64,000 bases of DNA from positions 496,001 to 560,000 of the forward strand of contig BLSF01000008.1 of NCBI GenBank assembly GCA_012862575.1. Direction: 5' to 3'. Source of the stretch: Parietichytrium sp. I65-24A (lineage: Eukaryota; Sar; Bigyra; Thraustochytrida; Thraustochytriidae). Positions within the stretch are counted from its first letter, which is position 1. Each line of letters opens with the position of its first letter. The translations under genes were made by a program, and so were the position numbers. Below, in pieces: positions 19,339-28,402 of the stretch. The notes under the pieces are model-generated. The model saw only the letters and a list, made by a program, of their open reading frames with translations. It was not told the DNA's origin and made no database searches.

Positions 19339-22300
19339 ATGTTTGCCTCCCCCCCCGGAATTGGACTCGTATCATTCATATACACTGGACTAGCTAGCGG
19401 CAGGCGCGCACCTGGCAAAAACGCGAATACGTCCGCGGATGGTCCTCGGTCATCGCGGAACATTCGCGGAACAGACGCATACATCCCCGCGCGTAACAAT
19501 AGACCGGGAATGCCTTCCGCCGCGCAGGCGGCGTACGCGCTTGCGCTGCGGCGGACGGGCACTTGTCGGCGGGAGGATGGCCCCGCGCCAGGTCCCTCTC
19601 CCTCTCCCGCTCCTGTTCCAGTTCCCAGAGGCGGAGGAACATTCCGCTCCAAAAAGCGTCCTCGCCGCGGACCGCGGTTGAAAAAGCGTTCCGCAGCTGG
19701 ATTTGCGCAGATTGCGGGGGATGCTCGGCAGGAGACGACTGCGCCGATGCGCGCCGGCGTGTTCCGGGCCCGCATCGGCGCGTACACCTGGTTCTTCAGC
19801 GCTTGGGGCGACGTCTCTGCCGCGCGCGCGGACACTTTGCGCATGCTCGCGCACGGCGCGCACCCTTTCGCTGCTGCTCAGAAGACCTGGGATGCCGGGG
19901 CGAGTTGGGCGAGTTGGGACACCTTGGACTCGGGGGACAGTGACAATGCAGCGGGAAGCAGGGGGCAGCGCATGAGTGTGCGCGTACACGTACGCGAGGT
20001 GTGGGGCGCGCCGATGTTTGCGGATGGGCGCAGGAAGGTCTCGGCGCAGGCGGTGGAGAGGCAGCTGGAGGCCAGGTTGCGTGCGGCCAGGGAGAGGTAT
20101 GCTGGGCAAGTGTTGGGGAAAGCGGCGAAGGTGTATTATAGGAGCAAGACCGCACCCGCGCTGGCAACGTGGGCGAGGTTTGCGGAGGAACATAGGAAGT
20201 GGCAGAGGGAACAGGCTGCAATACGTGTACAAACACTGGGCAGAGGGTTCGTTGTGCGCAACAGGCGATGGGCGCACAGACGGGACGAGGCGCAGGCTAA
20301 GATTGCACGCATGGCAAGGGCCCGTGTGGCCAGAAGAGCTGGCAAACTTTGGCTGGAAAGGCGGAGGCTGGATCTTGCCGCTGTGAAGATACAAGGGATG
20401 ATGCGGAATATTTGGGCCCGTAGAAGCCGGTCCTTGATGCTAAAGCTGCGCGACTGGGATGACGCCGCCCGCGTGATTCAAGCTGGTTGGCGACGAAGCA
20501 AGAGCTGCAGAGTCGCAAGAGCTGCTCTTGCTACACGCCGGAGGCTTGCTGCTAGAAGGCAAATCATCGGCTTCTTGCGTGTTTGTGCTGCTAAAAACGA
20601 GCTGTTCAGGTTGCGCTTAGAAAACGCTGCGGTGAGAGTTCAGACTCGATGGAGATGTCATCGTGGGCAACTCGCGAGCCAACTCATTCGCGGTCAAAAG
20701 CGAGTTGAAAACGAGGCGGCATCACAGCTCCAAGCCGTGCTGCGCGGACGGCGCGACAGAAAGATGGCTCTTAAAAAGCGGCGAGAGCGCGAAGAGAAGG
20801 CAGCGATCAAGATCCAAGCAAGATGGAGGGCAAAGCACTCACAGCTAGCCACTTTCATGATCCGCCGGGAGAAATTGAGGGCTGCCAAAGTCATTCAAAA
20901 ATTCTATCGAAACAACTGCATCAAGATCTATGTCATGCACCGCAAGCGAGTCAGAGCCGCCAAAAGAGTTCAGCGTGTCTTTCAGATACTTAAAAAGAAG
21001 AAGCGTCGTGCAGCTTGGAAGATTCAAAACGCTTGGAGAAAGACGCGAGAGCGAAGGAGAAGGGACAGCGCTTCCATTACTTTGCAGAGCTGGTGGAGAA
21101 AGGAAAGACTTCAAAGAACGTTTATCGCAAGACGGGTTGCCGTGTGCGTTTTGCAGAGGCTGATTCGTTCTCATCAGGCCCGACTCATGGTCGAAGCACT
21201 TCGGAGCCGGCGGGAGCGTCTTGCTGGCCTGCCGCTATGCGACGAATGTCACGACGAGGTATGCCACGTACTCTGTGATGCATGTGAAGGAAAATTTTGC
21301 GAGTCGTGCATGGGCGTCATCCACAGAATTTTAAAAGATCACGAGCGTATGCATCTCTCCGGAGGTGTGCCACTCATTTTTCATGTAGATTGGACTCATG
21401 ATCATGTCAGAGCAGCATCGCAGATACAGAGATCATGGCGAAGACGGAACGCTAGGGTGCTTCTTTTAGCTAAGCGAGCAATCAGAATCAAGCGCGAACA
21501 CGCATTGGCTATGGCACGGATGAGGTGGCGCTATAACGCCAAGCGCTCGGCGAATGCCAAAGTTATTCAAGCCTTAGCTCGAGGCTTCCTTGCACGCCGT
21601 GAGCATGCCCTTCGACTGACGAAGGCAACCCTAATCAACTCGTGGGCAAGGTCTGCGCTCGCTCGAAACAACCTTCATCGATTGAAGGCTGCTGCAATTC
21701 GTTTGCAGGCGTTTTCCCGAGCCCATGCTGCCAAGAAAAGATATCAAGACTGCAAGGCAGCCACGATCCGCTTGCAAGCTTTTGCGAGAAGGAACCAAGA
21801 TCGGCTCAAATTTATCATCCTGTTGAAATCTGTGATCAGAATTCAGACATTCTATCGCATGCGCATGAACAGCAAACGATACAGAGCAATTCTGAAGAGC
21901 GTGATTCTCATTCAAGCAGTGGTGCGCACATTTCTTACCAAAAAGAATTTGCGAAACAAGCACCAGTGCGCTACTACAATTCAAGCTCGAGCAAGAGCCC
22001 ATATACAGCAGCGGTCGTATCTGCACTTGCGCAGGATGGTTCAGAGAATCCAGGGCCAAGTTCGTATGGCACAGTCGCGAACCGCTCTCCGTGCCAAGAG
22101 GCTTGAGCGTGCAAGACTTCTATTGCTCGATGAGCACTCCCGAGAATTTAGCGCTAGAAGAATCCAGCGTGTTTTCCGACGGTGGTTTTCTCGCAAGCTT
22201 GCAGCCCTTCGAATTCAACGGCAGTGGAGACGGAGGCAAGGACAATTTGCGGCATTTTTGGTGGGGGTTGCGCGAGCACAAGCTGCAGACGATGAACTTG

Positions 22301-23136
22301 ACCTGGAGTGCGCCTGGTCAAGGCACTGGGATCCATATAACGAGAGGCATTACTATTTCAACAATGAGACATTGGAAACGACTGTTAAGAAGCCGGCAGC
22401 GTACGAACTTGCAGAACTTGAGCGTTTGTGCAGGCAAGAAATGCGCAAGGAAGAGGTTCTGGTGTTCAAGTTGATGGAGATAGAGGCCGAACGTGCGGAG
22501 CGGGAGAGAATGAACGCCCCGGAGAACTGGAAGGTCTTCTTTGATGAGCAGGCTGACCCAGTTCAAAAGTATTACGTTAATGAGCTTTTAGGAGTCTCAA
22601 CGTACGAACGTCCAGAAGTCCTGGGGCGGGACCCAGACGTTGCTTTGTGGAGTACTCACATTCACCCCGTTTCGAACCGGCCGTGGTATTATAACACTGA
22701 AACTGGGGAGACCACATGGGATCGTCCAGTTCAGGACCTCGGATATGAGTACTTAGAATATTGGGATTTCGAGAAGAAGTGCCATTACTGGTATTCCACG
22801 GTGACAGGCGAGAGTACCTATCAAAAGCCATCCGAGTTCGGCAAGGACCAATTGGTTCCAAATGCGGACTCTGACGGCCAGACGACTCATATTAGTGGCG
22901 CAGACGATCCTGCGTTTAGGAAGTGGTTCGAAGCTATCGACGAAGAGACAGGTCATCCGTACTACTACGAATACAATGAGTACACGCAGACCACCGAGCA
23001 AATCGTTTGGGAACGTCCTGAGGCGCTGATGAGCGAGCACGAAAAGTGGAACGAGTATTGGTCCTCTGAGGAGAAGCGCTCATACTATGTAAATAAGAAG
23101 GATCCGTCCAAAGTGCAGTGGAAGAAGCCGTGGTGA
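19339..23136 (+). CDS. IQ-motif, B-box and multi-WW scaffold protein
   Basis: The frame is open from 19228 (TTG). The first in-frame ATG is 19339; ATGs at 19510, 19747 and 19972 are alternatives because the first 290 residues are GC-rich, proline/arginine-rich and unrecognised. From about residue 290, some twenty IQ-type repeats (AAxxIQxxxR) should bind calmodulin or light chains. A B-box-like zinc site (CDECHDEVCHVLCDACEGKF, then CESCM and HERMH) interrupts them near residue 635-670. The last 270 residues hold six WW-like modules, the clearest being ENWKVFFDEQ...YYVNELLG and STHIHPVSNRPWYYNTETGE, which bind proline-rich ligands. This combination fits a cytoskeletal or flagellar scaffold. The molecular partner is unknown. 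About 1,265 residues from the first ATG. Confidence 0.8.
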   Translation: MFASPPGIGLVSFIYTGLASGRRAPGKNANTSADGPRSSRNIRGTDAYIPARNNRPGMPSAAQAAYALALRRTGTCRREDGPAPGPSPSPAPVPVPRGGGTFRSKKRPRRGPRLKKRSAAGFAQIAGDARQETTAPMRAGVFRARIGAYTWFFSAWGDVSAARADTLRMLAHGAHPFAAAQKTWDAGASWASWDTLDSGDSDNAAGSRGQRMSVRVHVREVWGAPMFADGRRKVSAQAVERQLEARLRAARERYAGQVLGKAAKVYYRSKTAPALATWARFAEEHRKWQREQAAIRVQTLGRGFVVRNRRWAHRRDEAQAKIARMARARVARRAGKLWLERRRLDLAAVKIQGMMRNIWARRSRSLMLKLRDWDDAARVIQAGWRRSKSCRVARAALATRRRLAARRQIIGFLRVCAAKNELFRLRLENAAVRVQTRWRCHRGQLASQLIRGQKRVENEAASQLQAVLRGRRDRKMALKKRREREEKAAIKIQARWRAKHSQLATFMIRREKLRAAKVIQKFYRNNCIKIYVMHRKRVRAAKRVQRVFQILKKKKRRAAWKIQNAWRKTRERRRRDSASITLQSWWRKERLQRTFIARRVAVCVLQRLIRSHQARLMVEALRSRRERLAGLPLCDECHDEVCHVLCDACEGKFCESCMGVIHRILKDHERMHLSGGVPLIFHVDWTHDHVRAASQIQRSWRRRNARVLLLAKRAIRIKREHALAMARMRWRYNAKRSANAKVIQALARGFLARREHALRLTKATLINSWARSALARNNLHRLKAAAIRLQAFSRAHAAKKRYQDCKAATIRLQAFARRNQDRLKFIILLKSVIRIQTFYRMRMNSKRYRAILKSVILIQAVVRTFLTKKNLRNKHQCATTIQARARAHIQQRSYLHLRRMVQRIQGQVRMAQSRTALRAKRLERARLLLLDEHSREFSARRIQRVFRRWFSRKLAALRIQRQWRRRQGQFAAFLVGVARAQAADDELDLECAWSRHWDPYNERHYYFNNETLETTVKKPAAYELAELERLCRQEMRKEEVLVFKLMEIEAERAERERMNAPENWKVFFDEQADPVQKYYVNELLGVSTYERPEVLGRDPDVALWSTHIHPVSNRPWYYNTETGETTWDRPVQDLGYEYLEYWDFEKKCHYWYSTVTGESTYQKPSEFGKDQLVPNADSDGQTTHISGADDPAFRKWFEAIDEETGHPYYYEYNEYTQTTEQIVWERPEALMSEHEKWNEYWSSEEKRSYYVNKKDPSKVQWKKPW

Positions 23137-24319
23137 GAGAGCGGCTCTTCGATGCTCGTTGGATGCTGGTCCCGAATGACTATTAAGTTAGGTATTGACA
23201 TCAATCTAATTTCAACTATCTCGGCAACTGAGCAATAACTATCGCCACCGGCTCAGAAAACCGTCTTCATGTCTAAAAAACAAAACTTCAACTCTTCGTA
23301 GCGTTTCGCCGCTCGACAGCCATCTCCAAGTGCTATGAGTGCGGTGCCACGTTCTAATGATTCCAATGCCATGATCTGGCATGCATGCATGCTCAGTATG
23401 CTCAGCACGGCTCCCGTCCTACTGCTTCCTTCTATACAACGACTAGAACGCCAAACGAACTTTCAAATCTTCCCAACCCTAACCCATGGGTCAGGGTCCC
23501 CTTTGAAAGAGGCCCAGTTTCTATCTATCCGCCAAGCCCCACCGGAGCTAACGGAGTTAGCGGAGCTAGCAGATCATCAGGAGCATCGCTGTGTGCTGCG
23601 CGCGTTGCTCGGCGCCGCGCAAGAACCAGAAGCAGCGGCGCGGGTTCTCGGGTTCTCCGGTTCGCGTTTGCAATGCGCGCGGTTCCGCGCTCGCACGGCC
23701 CCGCGGCGACCGCGCAGGGTCCTCGGTCCCCTGGTTCTCGCGCTCCGAGGGCGGCGGGTTCTTCGCTGCCGCACTTTCGGTTCCCGCCCCTGTCTCCTCT
23801 CTCTTTGCCTCTCTCTGTCCCTGTCTCTGACCCTCCATCGAAGAGTGGGAGAATGAAAAAGGAGCCCTTCCAGAACGCACCTTGCGAGACCAGTGGGAGA
23901 GGGGGTGCGCGCCGCGGACACTCGCTCGCTCCGCTAGTAGGCTAGTGTGCTACTTCCTCAGGTGTGCTCCGTCTGGGACAACAAAGGGAACGCTCCATCC
24001 AGCGCAGAACAAGCCCTCCCTTAGTTCCTTCCTTCCTTCCTTCCTTCCTTCCTTTGTTGTTGGGCGCCAGGATAGCCGCGTTAGCTTGGCTGTGCGCGCG
24101 CGTGTGTGTGTGTGGCGGCAAGAGGAGAGCGGCAGGAGGCTGTCCGCGGAGTGGACTGGCCGAGCTGGAGATCAAACGTGGGGCGAGAAGGAGGGTTGAG
24201 GGTTGACTCAGCAGTTCGAGCGACGGAAGAAGATAGAAAGAGAGGGAGGAAAGGGTTTCGTGCTAGTGGAAACGAGGAGACGGGTTGACTTGGTTGCAGT
24301 GGCAGTGGTAGAGGCGGTC

Positions 24320-24355
<36 letters not shown>

Positions 24356-24361
24356 AGAGCA
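23137..24361. other. Intergenic with simple repeats; leader of the chromatin gene
   Basis: 1.2 kb. Base composition shifts to CG-rich at 23600-23800. A (TTCC)n tract lies at about 24025-24053, a GT run at about 24101-24112 and a (GA)n tract at 24319-24352, just before the next ATG. Overlapping frames on both strands across 23335-24200 have no domain signature and look like compositional artefacts. Confidence 0.6.
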
Positions 24362-27300
24362 ATGAGCGAGGAAAAGTCCAGCCCGAGCGACGTGGAGCTA
24401 AGCTCCACCAGTGCCAGCGGTAGCGAGAGCGAGGGCGAAGAGCAGGAGAAAAGATCCAACTCTGGCAAATCGGATTCAGAGGATTCTGAAGAGGACTCGG
24501 AGGCTTCAGACAGCGAAGAGGAGTCCGACGACGAGTCCGAGAATGAAGAAAAGAAAGACGGGAAGAAATCTGCCAAGGAGAAGGAGAGTCAAGCAGCAGG
24601 CAAGAAGAATGGGACGCCAGCGACCAAGATCAAGCTCAAGGTAGCAAAATCCGCATCGACTTCCGGGTCGGTAAGCGCAGCCGATGACCAACAAGGAGAG
24701 GAGGACGAGGCCAAACCCAAGAAGAGCCCGGCGAAAAAGCAAAAGTCTTACCACGATATGATTTCAAATGTTTTATACGAGCACAGGGACAAGAAAGGGT
24801 GCACCCTTCAGGTGCTGAAAAAGAACATGGTGGATCGGTATGACATCAAGTCGCAGCGGTTCAATCAGCAATTTAACATCGCGATCAAGAAAATGATTGC
24901 AGGGGACATTGTTACGAAGAACGGGCAGCGCTATAAATTGAATGCCAAGATAGCCAGCAAGAGGCGGGCGGAAGAGCTCGTCAAAGAGCGAGCGGCAAAA
25001 GAGGCGGATTTTCAAAGAAGAATGAAGCTAGGCACGGTCTCAATGGAAGAGCTCATGGAACACAAGAAAAAGAAGGAAGCCGAAAAGAAGAAGAAGGACG
25101 AGAAGACTCGGCGCGAGAAGGAAAGACTGGCGCGCAGGAAGGCCGAGCGAGACGCTGAGAGGAAGAAGAATGGCGAGCTGGTTGAAAGCGAAGCCAAGCA
25201 GAAGAAAAAGAAGAAGAAGAAGAAGAAGGGCCCTACAGCAATTGTCCCGAGCAGTGAGTTCCCTTTTGCCAATGTCGCTGGGCCGCTATTGGCTATCGTG
25301 GAGTTCTGCGCCGAATTTGCGGAGGTACTGAAGCTGACGCCTTTCACGGCTCAAATGCTGTACCAAGCCCTCACAAGCGATCACGTCACCACTTTATTGC
25401 GAGAGATTCACTTGGTCTTCCTTGCGCTGTGTTTGGAGCCAGAGATGAAGCAAGACGATGTTGTCGTACGGTGGGACTGGTTTAAGATGCTAAACTCGCT
25501 TACCTGGCAAGAGATTTTGCGGAGGTATCTGATTCGTAGTGCTGTCCTGCTTGGGGACAATTACCCTCCACGGAAGCAACTGGTCAAAGTTGTGGAGCAC
25601 CTAAAAGACGGCGACTATGTTAGTTTGCCTGTCGAGTCCAAGGTGGCTTCTCTGCGAGTCCTCATTGACGACTGTACCTTGCATCCCGAGATTCTGGAAG
25701 CCATCGAAGAGCGTGTTAAACTCAGGAACGAGCTTTCTGTGAAAAAGTGGCACGAGGATAACAGGAGAGCAAAGAGGGTCAGGACATTGAAGGAGCAGAA
25801 GGAGTACCTTGACCGTGGTGAAATGCCCCCCGGTGACGAGGAAGATGGAGACGACGACGACGAGGAAGAAGAAGAAGAAAAGGATGAGGACGACGGGGAG
25901 GAAAGTAGCGGCGCCGATGACGACAATGGAGACGACGACGACGACGATAAGCCTAAGAAAGGCTCGACCAAAAAGGGCAAGGCACCAAAGAAGGCCGCGA
26001 AGACAAAGTCGTCCGGAAAAGGCAAGCAGAAGGCCGCCGTGGACAAGGAAAAGGCACCGGTGAGCAAACGCGCTGTTGAAACCCTGAAGAGTAGCGTGGA
26101 GAAAGAGCTGGAAGATCTACAAAAGGAAAAGGAGGAGAAGAGCGAACAGATTCAGCGCGATATGGCTCTTCATCGCGTTCGTGCCGAGCCGTGGGGAACG
26201 GATGCTGCTGGCAATACGTTCTGGAGTTTTATTTGCGATCCAAAGCGATTCTATATTCACGGGAACGGTCTTCGCGGAGAAAAAGATCTGAAACGCAAGG
26301 TATGGCGATTTTACGATTCAACCGTTGCTATCGACAAGCTCATCAGTCTCTGCGATAATAGCAGTAGGACGGAAAAGACCCTCAAGCGCACCCTGAAATT
26401 CTTCTATGATGACATCACCCAGAACTTGAACAAGGAGCAAGCAGAGGAGAAACCAACTGCCAAGGGTAAGAGTGAAAAGGCGAAGAAGTCAAAAAAGGCT
26501 GAAAAGGAGGCAGAAGAGTCACGTGCGGCTGAGGAAAATGACGGCGTAGACGAGAATCTTCAAGAGATTATTGACGAAATTGACCGCGATCGCCCGCGTC
26601 GTGGTGCCGCAAAGCTCGCTAAAGAGCAAATTCGTGCTCAGTATGACCCTGCTCAAGCCAAAAAGCTTGCCATCGCAAACGCTGGAGGCGACGCCGATAA
26701 TGATGACGAGTCTGAAACCCCTCGAAAAAAGCGTAAGTCTCGCCGGGTAAAGTCTTGGAACGACGAGGATGAGGATGCATTCGAGCGGTACCAAAACCTC
26801 CTTAATCAGGTAGAAGGGTTGGAGCTGGACCTCGAGAACCCCACAGATGAGCAACTAGAGTCGTCTCTGGACGACCCTGATGTCAAGCTCTTCAAAGATG
26901 CAGAGAAGCGCTCTGTCACCGCCAAGGTTCTCATTAAAGACCTTGGCGAGCTCTCCGAGTTTCTCCATCAGCACGGTGGAAACTTTGACTGCGATAATGG
27001 CATCAGTGGGTTTGAGAAGCTTGTGCAGCGCGCTCTTGAATCATACACTGAAGCAGATGTGAAGGACGAGGAGGGCGAGGCGATTGTTGCCAAGAAAAAG
27101 CAGTCAAAGCTCACCCGAGAGTCCCAAAAGCTCCTTCGAGAGATTTGCACTACCCTGGAGAAGGTTGCAACCGAGGCCATCATTGCGTCGAAGCAGAGGA
27201 ACGCAAAGAAAGAAGCGGAGCGTAAGGAACGACTTCGCCAGCTTCGGTTGAAGCGCAAAGAAGAGGAAAATGCTCGTAAGATGGCATTGGAGGAGCGTCG

Positions 27301-28297
27301 AAGGCGGAACCAAGAGAGGCGTGATAACGCCTCTTCAAAACGCAAACGAGAACTAGCTTCCAGGACAGGAGATTCGAAGGCTCCTTCTCGAGACCGACGC
27401 TCTGGCCGGAAGAGGCAAAAGGTGTCTGATGTGCGTACCACTTGGAGCGGCAGGGCATCAAGAGTGAACTACAATGAGGCTGCACTCATGTCAGAGCAAG
27501 CGGATGACGATTCTGACGAGGCTTCCGACGACACTGTGAGCGATGTTGATAAGAGGAAGAAAGGTAAACGAAAAGCTGTTGAAGAAGAGGATGAGGAAGA
27601 AGATGACGACGACGAGGACGAAGATGACGACGACCAGAAGGGAAGAGCGGCCGAAATCGAGATCAACGATGACATTGACGTACCCGAGGAGGACGCGGAA
27701 CGAATTGCTCTTTTGCAAAAATTCGAAAACATGTTTGAATACGGCACGTTGTTGCGCTGTGAGCTAAGCGAGCGGAAAAAGGCTCTGGTTGCGGATGACA
27801 TGGCTTCAGAAATTATGGATTCTGATACCGACGAGCCAAAGGATACCACTGTCAAGAACGAAAAAGTTGAGGAATCGAGTTCGGCTGAGGATGAACACGA
27901 AGGCGCTCATGGAGAGATCCTGAATGGCTACCTCGTCAAGTTCCAGCCAGCCACCTTTCTAACCTTTGAAAGCGTGGAGGACCAGTGGCTCGTTAACCTT
28001 GAAAACGGCACGTCGGTGTGGCTGAACGAGCAGGAAGTCAGGTTAGCCATCCAGCAGCGCGAGAGGTATGAGCTTGATGGTATGCAGGATGATGAGGAGG
28101 ATGAGGCTCTGCAAGTCCCTGAGAAACCCAAGCTTGAGGAGAGCGTGAGAAACACTATACAGGTATTGTGGGGTACCAAAGCTGAGCGAGACGTTTGGTT
28201 TGAGTTCACCGAGTTTGCCCAAACATGTAGCGCTTGGTCCGCTGTCGTGTACCAGCTGGCGAATCGCATCTACGTAAATAACAGTTTTAGCGAATAA
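24362..28297 (+). CDS. Chromatin protein: linker-histone-like + DDT + WHIM (ISWI-partner type)
   Basis: Started at the first ATG, 24362 (MSEEKSSPSDVELSS); the frame extends upstream only to a TTG. About 1,311 residues. In order: an acidic serine-rich N-terminus; a winged-helix linker-histone-like domain at about 126-200 (KSYHDMISNVLYEHRDKKG and then GQRYKLN); a lysine-rich stretch ending in a poly-Lys run; a DDT domain at about 300-365 (FPFANVAGPLLAIVEFCAEF); a long acidic/lysine region; a WHIM-type segment near 608-637 (AEPWGTDAAGNTFWSFICDP); and a basic coiled region. DDT plus WHIM is the arrangement by which Acf1/BAZ and plant RLT proteins bind ISWI remodelling ATPases. A linker-histone fold in the same protein would add DNA binding. 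Nuclear. No PHD finger or bromodomain is seen. Confidence 0.85.
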   Translation: MSEEKSSPSDVELSSTSASGSESEGEEQEKRSNSGKSDSEDSEEDSEASDSEEESDDESENEEKKDGKKSAKEKESQAAGKKNGTPATKIKLKVAKSASTSGSVSAADDQQGEEDEAKPKKSPAKKQKSYHDMISNVLYEHRDKKGCTLQVLKKNMVDRYDIKSQRFNQQFNIAIKKMIAGDIVTKNGQRYKLNAKIASKRRAEELVKERAAKEADFQRRMKLGTVSMEELMEHKKKKEAEKKKKDEKTRREKERLARRKAERDAERKKNGELVESEAKQKKKKKKKKKGPTAIVPSSEFPFANVAGPLLAIVEFCAEFAEVLKLTPFTAQMLYQALTSDHVTTLLREIHLVFLALCLEPEMKQDDVVVRWDWFKMLNSLTWQEILRRYLIRSAVLLGDNYPPRKQLVKVVEHLKDGDYVSLPVESKVASLRVLIDDCTLHPEILEAIEERVKLRNELSVKKWHEDNRRAKRVRTLKEQKEYLDRGEMPPGDEEDGDDDDEEEEEEKDEDDGEESSGADDDNGDDDDDDKPKKGSTKKGKAPKKAAKTKSSGKGKQKAAVDKEKAPVSKRAVETLKSSVEKELEDLQKEKEEKSEQIQRDMALHRVRAEPWGTDAAGNTFWSFICDPKRFYIHGNGLRGEKDLKRKVWRFYDSTVAIDKLISLCDNSSRTEKTLKRTLKFFYDDITQNLNKEQAEEKPTAKGKSEKAKKSKKAEKEAEESRAAEENDGVDENLQEIIDEIDRDRPRRGAAKLAKEQIRAQYDPAQAKKLAIANAGGDADNDDESETPRKKRKSRRVKSWNDEDEDAFERYQNLLNQVEGLELDLENPTDEQLESSLDDPDVKLFKDAEKRSVTAKVLIKDLGELSEFLHQHGGNFDCDNGISGFEKLVQRALESYTEADVKDEEGEAIVAKKKQSKLTRESQKLLREICTTLEKVATEAIIASKQRNAKKEAERKERLRQLRLKRKEEENARKMALEERRRRNQERRDNASSKRKRELASRTGDSKAPSRDRRSGRKRQKVSDVRTTWSGRASRVNYNEAALMSEQADDDSDEASDDTVSDVDKRKKGKRKAVEEEDEEEDDDDEDEDDDDQKGRAAEIEINDDIDVPEEDAERIALLQKFENMFEYGTLLRCELSERKKALVADDMASEIMDSDTDEPKDTTVKNEKVEESSSAEDEHEGAHGEILNGYLVKFQPATFLTFESVEDQWLVNLENGTSVWLNEQEVRLAIQQRERYELDGMQDDEEDEALQVPEKPKLEESVRNTIQVLWGTKAERDVWFEFTEFAQTCSAWSAVVYQLANRIYVNNSFSE

Positions 28298-28402
28298 ATA
28301 CGAAATTTCCAAGTGAATCCGTTGAGGGTCGATCGGCTGAAGCCGCGATTTGACCAGAGAAATGTAATGCAGTGTATTGAATGTGGAGGGAAAAGTTCAG
28401 TT

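Noticed and set aside
19450-20394. 314-codon minus-strand ORF
   Set aside because: Antisense to the IQ/WW gene in very GC-rich sequence where stops are rare. Proline/serine/arginine composition and no motif.
23335-23945. Overlapping plus- and minus-strand ORFs of 100-186 codons
   Set aside because: CG-rich composition gives open frames on both strands. No domain, and none continues into a neighbouring gene.
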